A DNA stretch of 64,000 bases from the NCBI RefSeq assembly GCF_017888565.1, contig NZ_JAGHFX010000028.1, positions 1-64,000 of the forward strand, in the 5' to 3' direction. Shown piece by piece: positions 1 through 8,797 of the stretch. The DNA comes from Clostridium sp. GTDB taxonomy: Bacteria; Bacillota; Clostridia; Clostridiales; Clostridiaceae. The position numbers and the translations under genes are program-made. The notes below the pieces were generated by a model. That model saw only the letters and a program-made list of their open reading frames with translations, was not told where the DNA came from and did not search any database. Positions within the stretch are counted from its first letter, which is position 1. Each line of letters starts with the position of its first letter.

Positions 1-26
1 TAATATTAGATTTCAAAAAAGGTTAA

Positions 27-62
27 AAAATATGGCTCCAATTAAATATCGAAGCCATTTTT
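27..62. terminator. Possible terminator hairpin at window start
   Basis: ATGGCT at 32-37 pairs with AGCCAT at 53-58 and is flanked by an A-run and a T-run. It could end a gene lying before the window or be part of a small inverted repeat. No gene is visible in positions 1-340. Confidence 0.35.
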
Positions 63-93
63 GTAATTCACAATGATATATCCCTTTTAACAA

Positions 94-118
94 TGTCTAC
101 TTTTTAGGGGTCAGACCA
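94..118. mobile_element. Possible IS3-type terminal repeat remnant
   Basis: The stretch contains TGTCTAC, a T-run and GGGGTCAGACCA, which resembles the terminal inverted repeats of some IS3-family elements. No transposase, second end or target duplication is visible, so at most this is a solo scar. The resemblance is from memory and was not searched. Confidence 0.25.
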
Positions 119-366
119 TTTCGCGAGGTCCTTTAGAAAAATAATAGGAAAGTATAAAATCAAGTCGCTAAGCTAATTCCTTTATAAAAATAATCTATTA
201 ACTTTTTCAGTAAATAGCTTTCTGTAATAGTCTCTTTTTATGTTATAATTATAGCAATTTGTGATTATATAAAGGTAATGATTTATAATAGAATTAGAAG
301 TAAGTTTAATGAGGGGGAAATTAATAATAAATTTATTAAATATTGAAGTTTATTATTAAAGTGTGT

Positions 367-1050
367 ATGAAAAATTTAAATGAAATAAAAGAAAAAATAA
401 GTGAAGAAAGTAATAATGTATTGGATAAGGAGATAGATAAATCTTTATTAAAATATTTAACAGAAAATATTTTGGAGAATTATAAAACTTTTGATAAGGG
501 ACATGGGATAAAACATATAGCAACTGTAATAGATTCGTCAATTAAATTGTCAAAATATTTCCCGGTAAATAAAAATATGGTATTAACTATTGCAATATAT
601 CACGATTTAGGAATGAGTATAGATAGAAAAACTCATCAAATACATTCAAGAAATATGCTGATAAATGATATTAATCTAAAAAATTGGTTTACTAAAGAAG
701 AACTTATATTAATGGGAGAAGCATGTGAGGATCATAGAGCATCAAATCCTCATGAACCACGAAGTGTATATGGATATATAATTTCCGATGCTGATAGAAC
801 AACGGATATATATGATATGATAGAAAGATGCTATAATTTTTCAAGAAAGAACTATAGTGATTTAAATGAAGATGAGACATATAGGAGAGTTTATTCACAT
901 TTAGTAGAAAAGTATGGTGAAGGTGGATATGCTAAATTTTATTTACAAGAAAGTAAAGAAGTAATAATGAAACCTTACATAGAAGCACAAGAAATTTTAA
1001 AAAAAGAAGAGGATTTCAGAAACTATTATAATAAAATAATATTAAATTAG
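367..1050 (+). CDS. HD-domain phosphohydrolase-like protein
   Basis: A protein of about 227 residues with an HD-superfamily metal site: HGIKH near residues 46-50 and the diagnostic HD pair in YHDLG near 79-80, followed by a downstream EDHR and SDADR. Family members are metal-dependent phosphohydrolases, often acting on nucleotides; the substrate here is unknown. The start is uncertain. ATG 367 is used, but a TTG at 343 is in frame and the only good ribosome-binding sequence (GAGGGGG at 311-317) lies too far upstream of both. A strong terminator follows, so the gene appears monocistronic. Confidence 0.75.
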   Translation: MKNLNEIKEKISEESNNVLDKEIDKSLLKYLTENILENYKTFDKGHGIKHIATVIDSSIKLSKYFPVNKNMVLTIAIYHDLGMSIDRKTHQIHSRNMLINDINLKNWFTKEELILMGEACEDHRASNPHEPRSVYGYIISDADRTTDIYDMIERCYNFSRKNYSDLNEDETYRRVYSHLVEKYGEGGYAKFYLQESKEVIMKPYIEAQEILKKEEDFRNYYNKIILN

Positions 1051-1097
1051 AAGTTTTATGAAAATATTAATATTTTAAAGATAATTTCAAAATATTG

Positions 1098-1123
1098 ACG
1101 TAGGTTAAATCCTACGTTTTTTT
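1098..1123 (+). terminator. Terminator after HD gene
   Basis: ACGTAGG at 1098-1104 pairs with CCTACGT at 1111-1117 and runs into seven T residues, a textbook intrinsic terminator. Confidence 0.85.
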
Positions 1124-1130
1124 AATAGAT

Positions 1131-1684
1131 TTTCATTGTGGATTATCTAATAGCCTTCTAATGCTTATTATATCTAGAATAATTCAAGCAATAGGGGCAG
1201 TAGCAATGGCGATGAATCAAGGGATAATTACAGAAACATTTACGTCTACAGAAAGAGGAAGAACTCTTGGAATGAAGGGAACAGCAGTAGCTTTAGGAAC
1301 TATGGTAGGACCAACATTGGGAGGACTTATAGTATCAGTAGCGCCTTGGGAATATTATCTTTTGGAAGTGGAATATTCCAATAACCAAATAATTCATTGA
1401 TAATGTCAACAGTAGATGAAACTAAGCTTGGAGTTGATGGAAGCATAAATGGGTTAGTAAGAAATTTAGGTACAACAACTGGAATAGCCATTTCAAAAAG
1501 TCTTTTATATAGTAGAATGAGTAGTAAAATTGGATATAAAGTTACAGGATATATATAAGGAAGGGCAGATAAATTTATATATGCTATGAGATTTGTATTT
1601 GTTGGAATAGAGGGTATTTGTTTAGTTGGAGCTATTTTAACATTACTTAGAGTTATAAATAAAGAAACAAATGCAGTAATATGA
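1131..1684 (+). pseudogene. Remnant of 14-TM MFS drug exporter (DHA2 type)
   Basis: The reading frame from about 1131 gives a GLSNSLLMLIISRIIQAIGA-like segment, then a segment with ERGRTLG and GPTLGG, typical of EmrB/QacA-type exporters. The frame breaks near 1400 and resumes with VDGSINGLVRNLGTTTGIAIS, a motif from the last third of the same family. A further piece ends in ALLTLLRV-like sequence at 1684. The 5' part is missing (it abuts the preceding terminator), the middle is deleted, and stops interrupt the rest. It is clearly not functional. Only the region 1161-1400 remains open. Confidence 0.8.
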
Positions 1685-1746
1685 TTAAATTTATAAAATA
1701 CAAATATAAAGGAAAAATTTTTAAAGTAAAAAAAGTTGTTTGATAA

Positions 1747-1842
1747 TGCTATAATATTACATTAATATAATATTATAGATATTATATAGAACATTTATAG
1801 AAATGTTAAAAGAATATATTAAATATATAAATGTTCTATATA
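1747..1842 (+). promoter_or_regulatory. Extended -10 promoter and operator-like inverted repeats before MFS gene
   Basis: TGCTATAAT at 1747-1755 is an extended -10 element. Downstream lie perfect 17-base inverted repeats (1783-1799 and 1826-1842). Inside the left arm begins a second palindrome, AACATTT-ATAG-AAATGTT (1790-1807). The half-site AAATGTT thus occurs repeatedly between the probable transcription start and the gene at 1907, as for a repressor operator or a leader hairpin. Confidence 0.45.
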
Positions 1843-1906
1843 AATAGCTAATAAACTTGGGGAAATAGTACTATTATGAAACTTTATAGTATAAAAAGGG
1901 GGAAAA

Positions 1907-3193
1907 ATGAAAATTAATCTTTTGAAAGACAAAAACTTTTCACTTTTAATGTTTGGTAAAATAACATCTTCAATTGGGTCATATATGCAAAGTTTTGCAT
2001 TATCACTATTTGTATTAAGCACAACGGGATCAGCATCTAAATTTGCATCTATACTTGCTGTTTCTTTAATTCCACAGCTAATATTAGCACCATTTGCTGG
2101 AGTAATAGTTGATTGGTTTGATAGAAAGAAAATTTTAATTGTTTTAGATCTGGCTAGTGGAGCGGTAGTAACGATATTTGCTATTATTTATTTTGTTTCA
2201 GGGGAAATGCCATTAATCTATATTTACATTTTAGTAATAACACTTTCTTTAATTTCTACTATAGATAATCCAACTCTTCAAACAATAATTCCTACCATAA
2301 CCAAAAAAGAAGATTTAGTGGAAGCTAATGCTTTAAACTCACTTATAATGTCCATTGGAAATGTAATATCACCAGCTATTGCTGCAGTAGTTTATGGCGG
2401 TTTTGGATTAGAGGCAGTTTTTATAATAAATTCAATTTCATTTTTCATTTCAGCAATTTCGGAGTATTTCTTAGTTATTCCTAAAAATATCAAGGAAAAA
2501 GGTCAACTTTCTTTAAATAGTTTTATTATAGAGTTTAAAGAAGGAATAGGATTTATTAGAAAAAGAAAAGATATTATAAATATAATTAGCTTAGCAATGA
2601 TTTTAAATTTTGCTTTTGGTGCTTTTACTATAGGAAGTACTTATATTAGTAAGATAATCCTTAAAGTTTCAGATTTTCAATTTGGTATAGTCGAGTCTAT
2701 TGGAGTAATAGGAACGATAGTTTCAACCTTTTTTTTAGGATGGCTTTCTAAAAAGAATTCTATAGGAAAGAATATTTATAGTTGTTTAATGGTAGCATCA
2801 ATAGTATTAGCAGGATATGCTGTGGTAGCTTTTGATTTTTTAGTCTCTATAGAGAATAGTAAAATTTATTTATATTCATTAATGTTAATAGTAACATTTA
2901 CTGTGTGTTTATTTATAGCACTTTCAAATGCATTTTTAAATATAAATTTTCAACATATTGTTCCATTAGATTTTATGGGAAGGATATCAACAATTATGGG
3001 AACTGGCTGTATGATTGCAATGCCTTTAAGTAATATGATGTATGGATATCTTTTTGATAAAATAAGTGCGTCCAGTATATTTTTAATTTCATCTGGAGCA
3101 ATGATTTTATCAATGCTTTCATATAAAAGAAAATTGATTACTATATCAATTGAATATGAAGAAGCAAAGTTAGTTGATACTGAGGAAATATAA
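1907..3193 (+). CDS. MFS exporter (DHA3 / macrolide-efflux-like)
   Basis: A 428-residue inner-membrane protein with about 12 hydrophobic segments. The N-terminus (KDKNFSLLMFGKITSSIGS) and the loop GVIVDWFDRKKILI fit the MFS_3 family, which includes MefA/EntS-like proton-driven drug or siderophore exporters. AAGGGGG lies seven bases before the ATG. It follows a decayed exporter of a different MFS class. The 5' leader carries inverted repeats that may mediate regulation. The substrate cannot be read from sequence. Confidence 0.85.
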   Translation: MKINLLKDKNFSLLMFGKITSSIGSYMQSFALSLFVLSTTGSASKFASILAVSLIPQLILAPFAGVIVDWFDRKKILIVLDLASGAVVTIFAIIYFVSGEMPLIYIYILVITLSLISTIDNPTLQTIIPTITKKEDLVEANALNSLIMSIGNVISPAIAAVVYGGFGLEAVFIINSISFFISAISEYFLVIPKNIKEKGQLSLNSFIIEFKEGIGFIRKRKDIINIISLAMILNFAFGAFTIGSTYISKIILKVSDFQFGIVESIGVIGTIVSTFFLGWLSKKNSIGKNIYSCLMVASIVLAGYAVVAFDFLVSIENSKIYLYSLMLIVTFTVCLFIALSNAFLNINFQHIVPLDFMGRISTIMGTGCMIAMPLSNMMYGYLFDKISASSIFLISSGAMILSMLSYKRKLITISIEYEEAKLVDTEEI

Positions 3194-3232
3194 AATTAAA
3201 TGAGAGTATAAAATGAATAAATTATTTTAGGT

Positions 3233-3556
3233 ATGGAGTCATCATATTTTGTAGATACAACTTATGAAGATAGGCAAAAGATGATTAATTACTTTAAAAA
3301 ATATAATAAAGAAATATTAAACTTATCTTTATTTAAATTAAAAGAAATTCGATTAGTAGATGAGATAGGTCAAATAAAGATAAATGGTGAAATTCTAATG
3401 TTTACTTGTGTTAAATCAGATGAAAATAGTAGTGGGATAATTATAAATGGCATGAAGTATCATGGTCCAATCGCAGCATATCTATATGAAATGAAATTAG
3501 AAGTTATAGATAATGAATGTAAGTTGATAGAGATAAAAGAAAAAGGAGTTGCTTAA
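3233..3556 (+). CDS. Hypothetical 107-residue protein
   Basis: An acidic, soluble-looking protein of unknown function, 40 bases after the MFS gene and on the same strand. No transmembrane segment, cysteine cluster or familiar motif is seen; its C-terminal half alternates beta-like strands. The ribosome-binding site is weak (TTTAGG abutting the ATG). A later in-frame ATG at residue 18 has no better site. It is probably co-transcribed with the exporter, but the role is unknown. Confidence 0.55.
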   Translation: MESSYFVDTTYEDRQKMINYFKKYNKEILNLSLFKLKEIRLVDEIGQIKINGEILMFTCVKSDENSSGIIINGMKYHGPIAAYLYEMKLEVIDNECKLIEIKEKGVA

Positions 3557-3623
3557 ATATCAAAAATTTTATTATACATCTTATTGATACTGAGGATAGA
3601 TAAAGTATAATTAGTTTTATATA

Positions 3624-3820
3624 AAAAGAAAGATATTGTATGGAAAGTAGTATTATCATGAACTGATGGAGTTTTATAATTCTATGTTTCAAGATACCGT
3701 TAAGAATTACCGTTGTTTGAGCGTATGCGAGTTAGGGTAATTTAGGTATTTTGAATAAGTAGAATTATAAAAACTCCCAGTGAATGATACTAACTACTTG
3801 AAATACAATATCTTTCTTTT
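3624..3820. repeat. 197-bp long palindromic element (family A)
   Basis: The outer arms are perfect 18-base inverted repeats (3624-3641 and 3803-3820). Several further paired blocks follow inward (for example GTTTTATAATTCT with AGAATTATAAAAAC, and AATTACC with GGTAATT). At the centre is the loop motif GTTTGAGCGTATGCGAGTTA. It ends exactly at the nadE stop codon and could form one long RNA hairpin. The same loop motif recurs inverted at about 15297-15316. Confidence 0.8.
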
Positions 3821-5723
3821 ATTTAAACGAATTAAAAGAAGCATCCGAAGGCATTCTCCAATCACCACGTGGGCTCAATGATATACTTCCAACTTTAGGT
3901 CCATCAGGTAAAGCACTTCTCTTAAATTGTTGTGTAAAGAATCTATAAATAAATTTATCAAGCCATTTAGATATTTCTTCTTTACTATAATCATCTTTAA
4001 ATGCTTGCTCGGCAAGAAGCCTTATTCTTTCTTTTGAAGAACCATTCTTAATAAAGTGATATAGGAAGAAGTCGTGTAATTCATAAGGGCCAACTATATC
4101 TTCAGTTTTTTGTGTGATTTCTCCTTTATCGCTCTTAGGTAAAAGTTCAGGACTAACTGGAGTATCTAATATATCTAAAAGTGTATCTGAAACTTCAATA
4201 GTAGATTCCTTTTCTGCTACATATCTAACTAAATATCTAACAAGAGTTTTTGGTATTGATGGATTAACAGAATACATACTCATATGATCTCCATTATAAG
4301 TACACCATCCAAGAGCTAATTCAGAAAGATCTCCAGTTCCAATTAATAATCCACCTTCTTTATTAGCTAAATCCATAAGAATTTGAGTTCTTTCTCTAGC
4401 TTGAACATTTTCATAAGTAACATCATGAATATCTTTATCATGACCAATATCTTCAAAGTGTTGAAGAGCAGCTTTTACGATATTAATTTCTCTTAAATCA
4501 CAACCTAATTCCTTACATAATGTTAAAGCATTATTATAAGTTCTATCAGTAGTTCCAAACCCAGGCATTGTAATAGTAACAATGTTTTTATTATCTAAAC
4601 CTAGTAGTTCAAAAGTCTTAACTACTACAAGTAAAGCCAAAGTAGAGTCAAGTCCTCCTGAAATGCCTATAACAGCCTTTTTCAAGTTAGTATGTTCCAT
4701 TCTTTTAGCTAAGGCAGCAGCCTGAATATTAAAGATTTCCTTGCATCTTTCTTCGCGTAATTTAGTATTAGAAGGAACGAAAGGATGCTTATCTACAAAT
4801 CTATCGAAGTTATCTATTTTAATATTCTTATAATTAAAGTTTATTACTTCAGCTTCAAATGGAACTATTCTTGAAGCATCTCTAAAGCTTATATTTTTAA
4901 GTCTTTCACTATTTAATCTAAACACATCAACGCATGAGTAGATAATTTCATTGTTTCTTTGGAATCTTTCATTTTCTTTAAGCACAGTACCATTTTCAGC
5001 AATTAACATATGTCCACTAAATAAAAGATCTGTTGTGGATTCATGAACTCCAGCAGAAGAATAAATATAAGCAGACATACATCGAGCACTTTGATTAGAT
5101 ATAAGAGCTTCTCTATAATCTTTTTTACTTACAAGTTCATTAGAAGCTGAAAGATTTCCTATTATATTTGCACCAAGAAGTGAAAGGTAGGAACTTGGAG
5201 GGATTGTAACCCAAAGATCCTCACAAATTTCAAATCCAAAACTATATCTTCCAGAAGTAAAAATTAAATTAGTTCCAAATGGAACATCTTTTTGAAAAGG
5301 GAAATTCACTTTTTCATCTATTATTCCAAGACCTTCGCTAAACCAACGTTTTTCATAAAATTCACTATAGTTTGGAATATACGATTTTGGAACTATTCCA
5401 AGAAGTTTTCCATCAAATATTATGTAGGCGCAATTGAATAATACATTCTTAAAACTTAAGGGAGCTCCTATAGCAATTAGCATATCTAAACCAGTACTTT
5501 TTTTAATCAGTTTTTCTATTGCCAAGTTAGATTTTTCTAATAAGCTATATTGCATAAATAAATCACTACAAGTATATGAAGTAATAGCTAATTCAGGAAA
5601 AACTATTGATTTGGCCCCATCTTCAAATGCTTTATCTAAGCAAATGAATATATTTTCTAAATTATAGTCTATGTCTGCTACACGAGTAACTGGACATGCA
5701 GCTGCAACTTTTATAAAATCCAT
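3819..5723 (-). CDS. nadE: Glutamine-hydrolysing NAD(+) synthetase
   Basis: A 634-residue cytosolic enzyme that makes NAD from nicotinate adenine dinucleotide using glutamine nitrogen and ATP. The N-terminal nitrilase-type glutaminase carries the Glu (FPELAITSY), Lys (PKSYIPNY) and Cys (FEICEDLW) triad. The C-terminal synthetase has the pyrophosphatase P-loop SGGLDSTLA. The start chosen is the second ATG: GGAGAG lies five bases before it, within the six codons that follow the first ATG (5741). It is transcribed alone on the minus strand and ends in a palindromic element. A palindrome lies just upstream. Confidence 0.95.
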   Translation of the reverse strand: MDFIKVAAACPVTRVADIDYNLENIFICLDKAFEDGAKSIVFPELAITSYTCSDLFMQYSLLEKSNLAIEKLIKKSTGLDMLIAIGAPLSFKNVLFNCAYIIFDGKLLGIVPKSYIPNYSEFYEKRWFSEGLGIIDEKVNFPFQKDVPFGTNLIFTSGRYSFGFEICEDLWVTIPPSSYLSLLGANIIGNLSASNELVSKKDYREALISNQSARCMSAYIYSSAGVHESTTDLLFSGHMLIAENGTVLKENERFQRNNEIIYSCVDVFRLNSERLKNISFRDASRIVPFEAEVINFNYKNIKIDNFDRFVDKHPFVPSNTKLREERCKEIFNIQAAALAKRMEHTNLKKAVIGISGGLDSTLALLVVVKTFELLGLDNKNIVTITMPGFGTTDRTYNNALTLCKELGCDLREINIVKAALQHFEDIGHDKDIHDVTYENVQARERTQILMDLANKEGGLLIGTGDLSELALGWCTYNGDHMSMYSVNPSIPKTLVRYLVRYVAEKESTIEVSDTLLDILDTPVSPELLPKSDKGEITQKTEDIVGPYELHDFFLYHFIKNGSSKERIRLLAEQAFKDDYSKEEISKWLDKFIYRFFTQQFKRSALPDGPKVGSISLSPRGDWRMPSDASFNSFK

Positions 5724-5752
5724 AAAATCTCTCCAATCCATATTAAATTAAA

Positions 5753-5775
5753 CAATACTTAGTATATAAGTATTG
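5753..5775. promoter_or_regulatory. Palindrome upstream of nadE
   Basis: CAATACTTA-GTATA-TAAGTATTG is a perfect 9-base inverted repeat 30 bases before the nadE start. It could be an operator or a leader hairpin. I do not recognise it as a known NAD-regulator site. Confidence 0.4.
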
Positions 5776-6303
5776 TAACTCTTTTTTATATTTAAAATTC
5801 ATAGTCATAATTAGATTTAAATAAAATAATTTTTTAATAAATAAAAGCTAATAATAAAAATAATTAGTAACTTTTAAAATACAATATTATAATTAATGGT
5901 TATAAAAATATAATTTTCTATGAAAGTCTAATATTCAACTATACTATAATAAATTTATGATAAATTAAGTTAATATTTTAGCACTTATAGCAAAATTGGA
6001 ATAATATATAAATTAAATATTAATTTATAAAATTATATTAACTTTAGTATATTGTAAAGTTAATTATATAACTTGTTAAATGAAACATATATTTAAATAA
6101 TAAAAGGAAAACTCTAGAAAATCAATGATAATAGAAGAAAGATGTACTTAAAAGCATTAAAGGTTATAATATACCGTATAAAAAGTTAAAAAAGATGTTG
6201 TAATAAAGTAAAAAGTATATTATAATGGTTTCATAAGTTAATCGAATTCAAATTTTTACTAATAAATGTTATAATATTCTTAAAGAATAAAGGAGGGGAA
6301 ATA
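5776..6303 (+). promoter_or_regulatory. AT-rich gap with promoter for NfeD/SPFH operon
   Basis: No coding sequence is supported in this 530-base gap. Near its end TTGTAA (6198-6203), a 17-base spacer and TATAAT (6221-6226) form a good sigma-A promoter. The rest is extremely AT-rich. Confidence 0.6.
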
Positions 6304-6735
6304 ATGGGAACGGTAATTTTTTGGATTATAGTTGCAGCAGTAGTAATTGCTATAGATATAGCAACGAGTAATTTCTTATTTGCTTGGTTTGCTGTAGGAG
6401 CATTTGTTGCAATGATAGCTGATTTACTGGGAGTAACATTTGGGGTTCAAGTAGTACTTTTCTTAGTAGTAAATCTAATAACTGTTTCAATAGGTTATCC
6501 ATGGGCTAAACGTAAGTTTAAAGAAGGTGTTAAACGTACACCTTTAATGGAAGAAAATTATATAGGAAGAGTTATGAAAGCAGAACAAGACATAGGAGAT
6601 AGAGCTAAAATAAAAGTGGACGGAATATACTGGACTGTACAAAACTTAGGAGAAGTGATAAAGAAAGACGAAAGTTTTAAAATCACAGGTATAGAAGGTA
6701 TTAAATTAATAATTAAAAAAGAGGAGGAAGTTTAG
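6304..6735 (+). CDS. NfeD-like membrane protein
   Basis: A 143-residue protein with two or three N-terminal membrane segments (about residues 3-25, 28-48 and 50-68) and a C-terminal OB-fold-like domain (about 78-140) containing the NfeD signature region ENYIGRVMKAEQDIGDRAKIKVDG. NfeD proteins sit beside SPFH/stomatin proteins and help organise membrane microdomains. AGGAGGGG precedes the ATG, and the stop codon abuts the next start, so the pair is translationally coupled. Confidence 0.88.
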   Translation: MGTVIFWIIVAAVVIAIDIATSNFLFAWFAVGAFVAMIADLLGVTFGVQVVLFLVVNLITVSIGYPWAKRKFKEGVKRTPLMEENYIGRVMKAEQDIGDRAKIKVDGIYWTVQNLGEVIKKDESFKITGIEGIKLIIKKEEEV

Positions 6736-7689
6736 ATGGATAATTTAGTAGGGTTAATAATTACAGGAGTAGTGGTACTTTTTGTATTAATAGTAATCTT
6801 ATCATCAATTAAAATCGTAAACACAGGATACTTATATGTTGTAGAAAGATTTGGGCAATATCACAAAACCTTAGAACCAGGATGGCACTTCCTAATTCCT
6901 TTTGCAGATTTTGTTAGAAAGAAAGTTTCAACAAAACAACAAATTTTAGATGTACCACCGCAATCAGTTATTACAAAGGATAATGTTAAAATATCTGTAG
7001 ATAATGTTATATTCTATAAGCTATTAAATGCTAAAGATGCTGTTTATAATATTGAAGATTATAGATCAGGTATAGTATATTCAGCAACAACTAATATGAG
7101 AAATATATTAGGTAATATGAGTTTAGATGAAATATTATCAGGAAGAGATAAAATTAACCAAGATCTTTTAAGCATTATTGATGAAGTTACAGATGCATAT
7201 GGTATAAAGATACTTTCTGTTGAAATTAAAAATATAATTCCTCCAACAGAAATTCAAGAAGCTATGGAAAAGCAAATGAAGGCAGAAAGAAATAAGAGAG
7301 CTATGATTCTTGAAGCAGAAGGTCAAAGACAATCTCAAATTGAGAAGGCAGAAGGGGAAAAGAGATCTAAGATACTTGCAGCAGAAGCTGAAAAAGAAGC
7401 AAACATCAGAAGAGCTGAAGGTTTAAAAGAATCTCAATTGCTTGAAGCAGAAGGTAAAGCTAAGGCAATAGAAGAAATAGCTATAGCGGAATCAGAAGCT
7501 ATTAGAAAGGTAAACCAAGCAATTATAGAATCAGGTACTAACGAAACAGTTATAGCTTTAAAACAAGTTGAAGCACTTAAGGAAATGGCTAATAATCCAG
7601 CTAATAAGCTTATATTACCAAATGAAACTTTATCTTCACTTGGAAGCATTGCAGCTATAGGTGAAATGCTTAAAGGAAGCAAAGAATAG
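6736..7689 (+). CDS. SPFH/stomatin-family membrane protein (QmcA-like)
   Basis: A 317-residue protein with one N-terminal membrane anchor (about 6-28), an SPFH/band-7 domain (about 30-185, including VVERFGQYHKTLEPGWHFLIPF), then a long Ala/Glu-rich coiled coil (about 190-265) with repeated AEGE/AEAEK blocks and a C-terminal region (NPANKLILPNE). This matches the slipin/QmcA type, which oligomerises in the membrane and often modulates proteases or lipid domains. It forms an operon with the NfeD-like gene directly upstream. Confidence 0.9.
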   Translation: MDNLVGLIITGVVVLFVLIVILSSIKIVNTGYLYVVERFGQYHKTLEPGWHFLIPFADFVRKKVSTKQQILDVPPQSVITKDNVKISVDNVIFYKLLNAKDAVYNIEDYRSGIVYSATTNMRNILGNMSLDEILSGRDKINQDLLSIIDEVTDAYGIKILSVEIKNIIPPTEIQEAMEKQMKAERNKRAMILEAEGQRQSQIEKAEGEKRSKILAAEAEKEANIRRAEGLKESQLLEAEGKAKAIEEIAIAESEAIRKVNQAIIESGTNETVIALKQVEALKEMANNPANKLILPNETLSSLGSIAAIGEMLKGSKE

Positions 7690-7833
7690 AGTAAAATAGT
7701 GAAAAAATGAAAAGTGAAAGAGTTAAGGTAAAAAATCCCTAAGAGATTTTTGAATAAAGAATGATTCGTATAAGTTTAACTTTAAGCTTTGCGGAGCAAG
7801 ATATCCTTAACTTTTTCGCTTTTCTATTTTACT
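7690..7833. repeat. Palindromic element (family C)
   Basis: AGTAAAATAG (7690-7699) pairs with CTATTTTACT (7824-7833), and AGTTAAGG (7721-7728) with CCTTAACT (7805-7812). Inside the left half is a small hairpin AAAATCCC/GAGATTTT. The block GTTAAGGTAAAAAATCCCTA closely resembles one at 32479-32497. It follows the SPFH stop and may also act as a terminator. Confidence 0.7.
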
Positions 7834-7895
7834 ATAAACTTTTTTTCTTTAGAAATTATTTATAGGTATTATGGTTATAGAAAAGGGGAAAGGCT

Positions 7896-8726
7896 ATGTA
7901 TAAATATAGAAAACATTTGAGAGGATCATTCTTAAATTATTGTGTCGGCTTAATTATTTTTTTTAGTTTTATATTTTTGGGAGTTTTTGGAGCTATATTA
8001 TCAGAAGGTGAGAAACTTAAAAATATAGATTTTGTGTTAATTGTATATATAATAGTAGGTATGTTTGTTTTAATATTACTTGAATTTACATTATTATATT
8101 TTTTACTTTTGAAAAGATTTAAATACATTAATGTTACATTAACTGATGATGCAATAATTTATATTAATAAAAACAAAAAAAAAATAATACCTTATGATGA
8201 AATTAAACAAATAAGATATCCATCTATTAAGTACACTGGAGGATGGATGGAAGTTAAGTATAACGGAGGTAAAATTCGATTAACTGTAGTTCTTGAGAAA
8301 ATTGGAGAGTTTATGTATCAGTTAAAAGAAATATTAGATGAGCGTGGGAAAAGTAATGTGTATAATGAAAAGAAAAGTTTTAGTTTTTTTAAAACAGCAT
8401 CTTTTTCTGATGAAAGTTGGGATAGGTTATATAAAAATATTAAATATATAATAATTATGGAATATGTATCATTATTAACTACAATTATTCTCGCTTTTTT
8501 TGGTATGATTCAATATAGTGGATTTGCAATTATAGTAGGTATTTTTGCTCCTATCATTGGCTATATTTTTACTGAAATTATAATAGGAATTAGAGTTTCT
8601 AAAAGAGTAGTTGATGGAGAATTTAAACTTATAGCAAGAGATTCGAATAAAGAGAAAAAGATGATGAAAGTATCTATTGCAACGTCTGTTATAATATGTG
8701 CATTTATAATGATTTTTATTAGTTAA
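7896..8726 (+). CDS. Membrane protein with PH-like cytoplasmic domain
   Basis: A 276-residue protein with two N-terminal membrane helices (about 14-36 and 46-70), a cytoplasmic middle domain (about 80-155) and two or three further helices (about 185-275). The middle part (LTDDAIIYINKNKKKIIPYDEIKQIRY) resembles PH-like/YcxB-type domains. GGGGAAAGG precedes the ATG. The function is unknown. Its layout recalls the protein at 62740-63843, though they are not obvious duplicates. Confidence 0.6.
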   Translation: MYKYRKHLRGSFLNYCVGLIIFFSFIFLGVFGAILSEGEKLKNIDFVLIVYIIVGMFVLILLEFTLLYFLLLKRFKYINVTLTDDAIIYINKNKKKIIPYDEIKQIRYPSIKYTGGWMEVKYNGGKIRLTVVLEKIGEFMYQLKEILDERGKSNVYNEKKSFSFFKTASFSDESWDRLYKNIKYIIIMEYVSLLTTIILAFFGMIQYSGFAIIVGIFAPIIGYIFTEIIIGIRVSKRVVDGEFKLIARDSNKEKKMMKVSIATSVIICAFIMIFIS

Positions 8727-8797
8727 TTAATGTGTAATAAATTTCGTTTTATTTCAAAAGATATAATATAATATAAAATAATCTGGAGAGATAAAAT

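Noticed and set aside
1161-1400. 79-residue MFS-like protein as a real gene
   Set aside because: The segment lacks both ends of the family and is continuous with further remnants in other frames.
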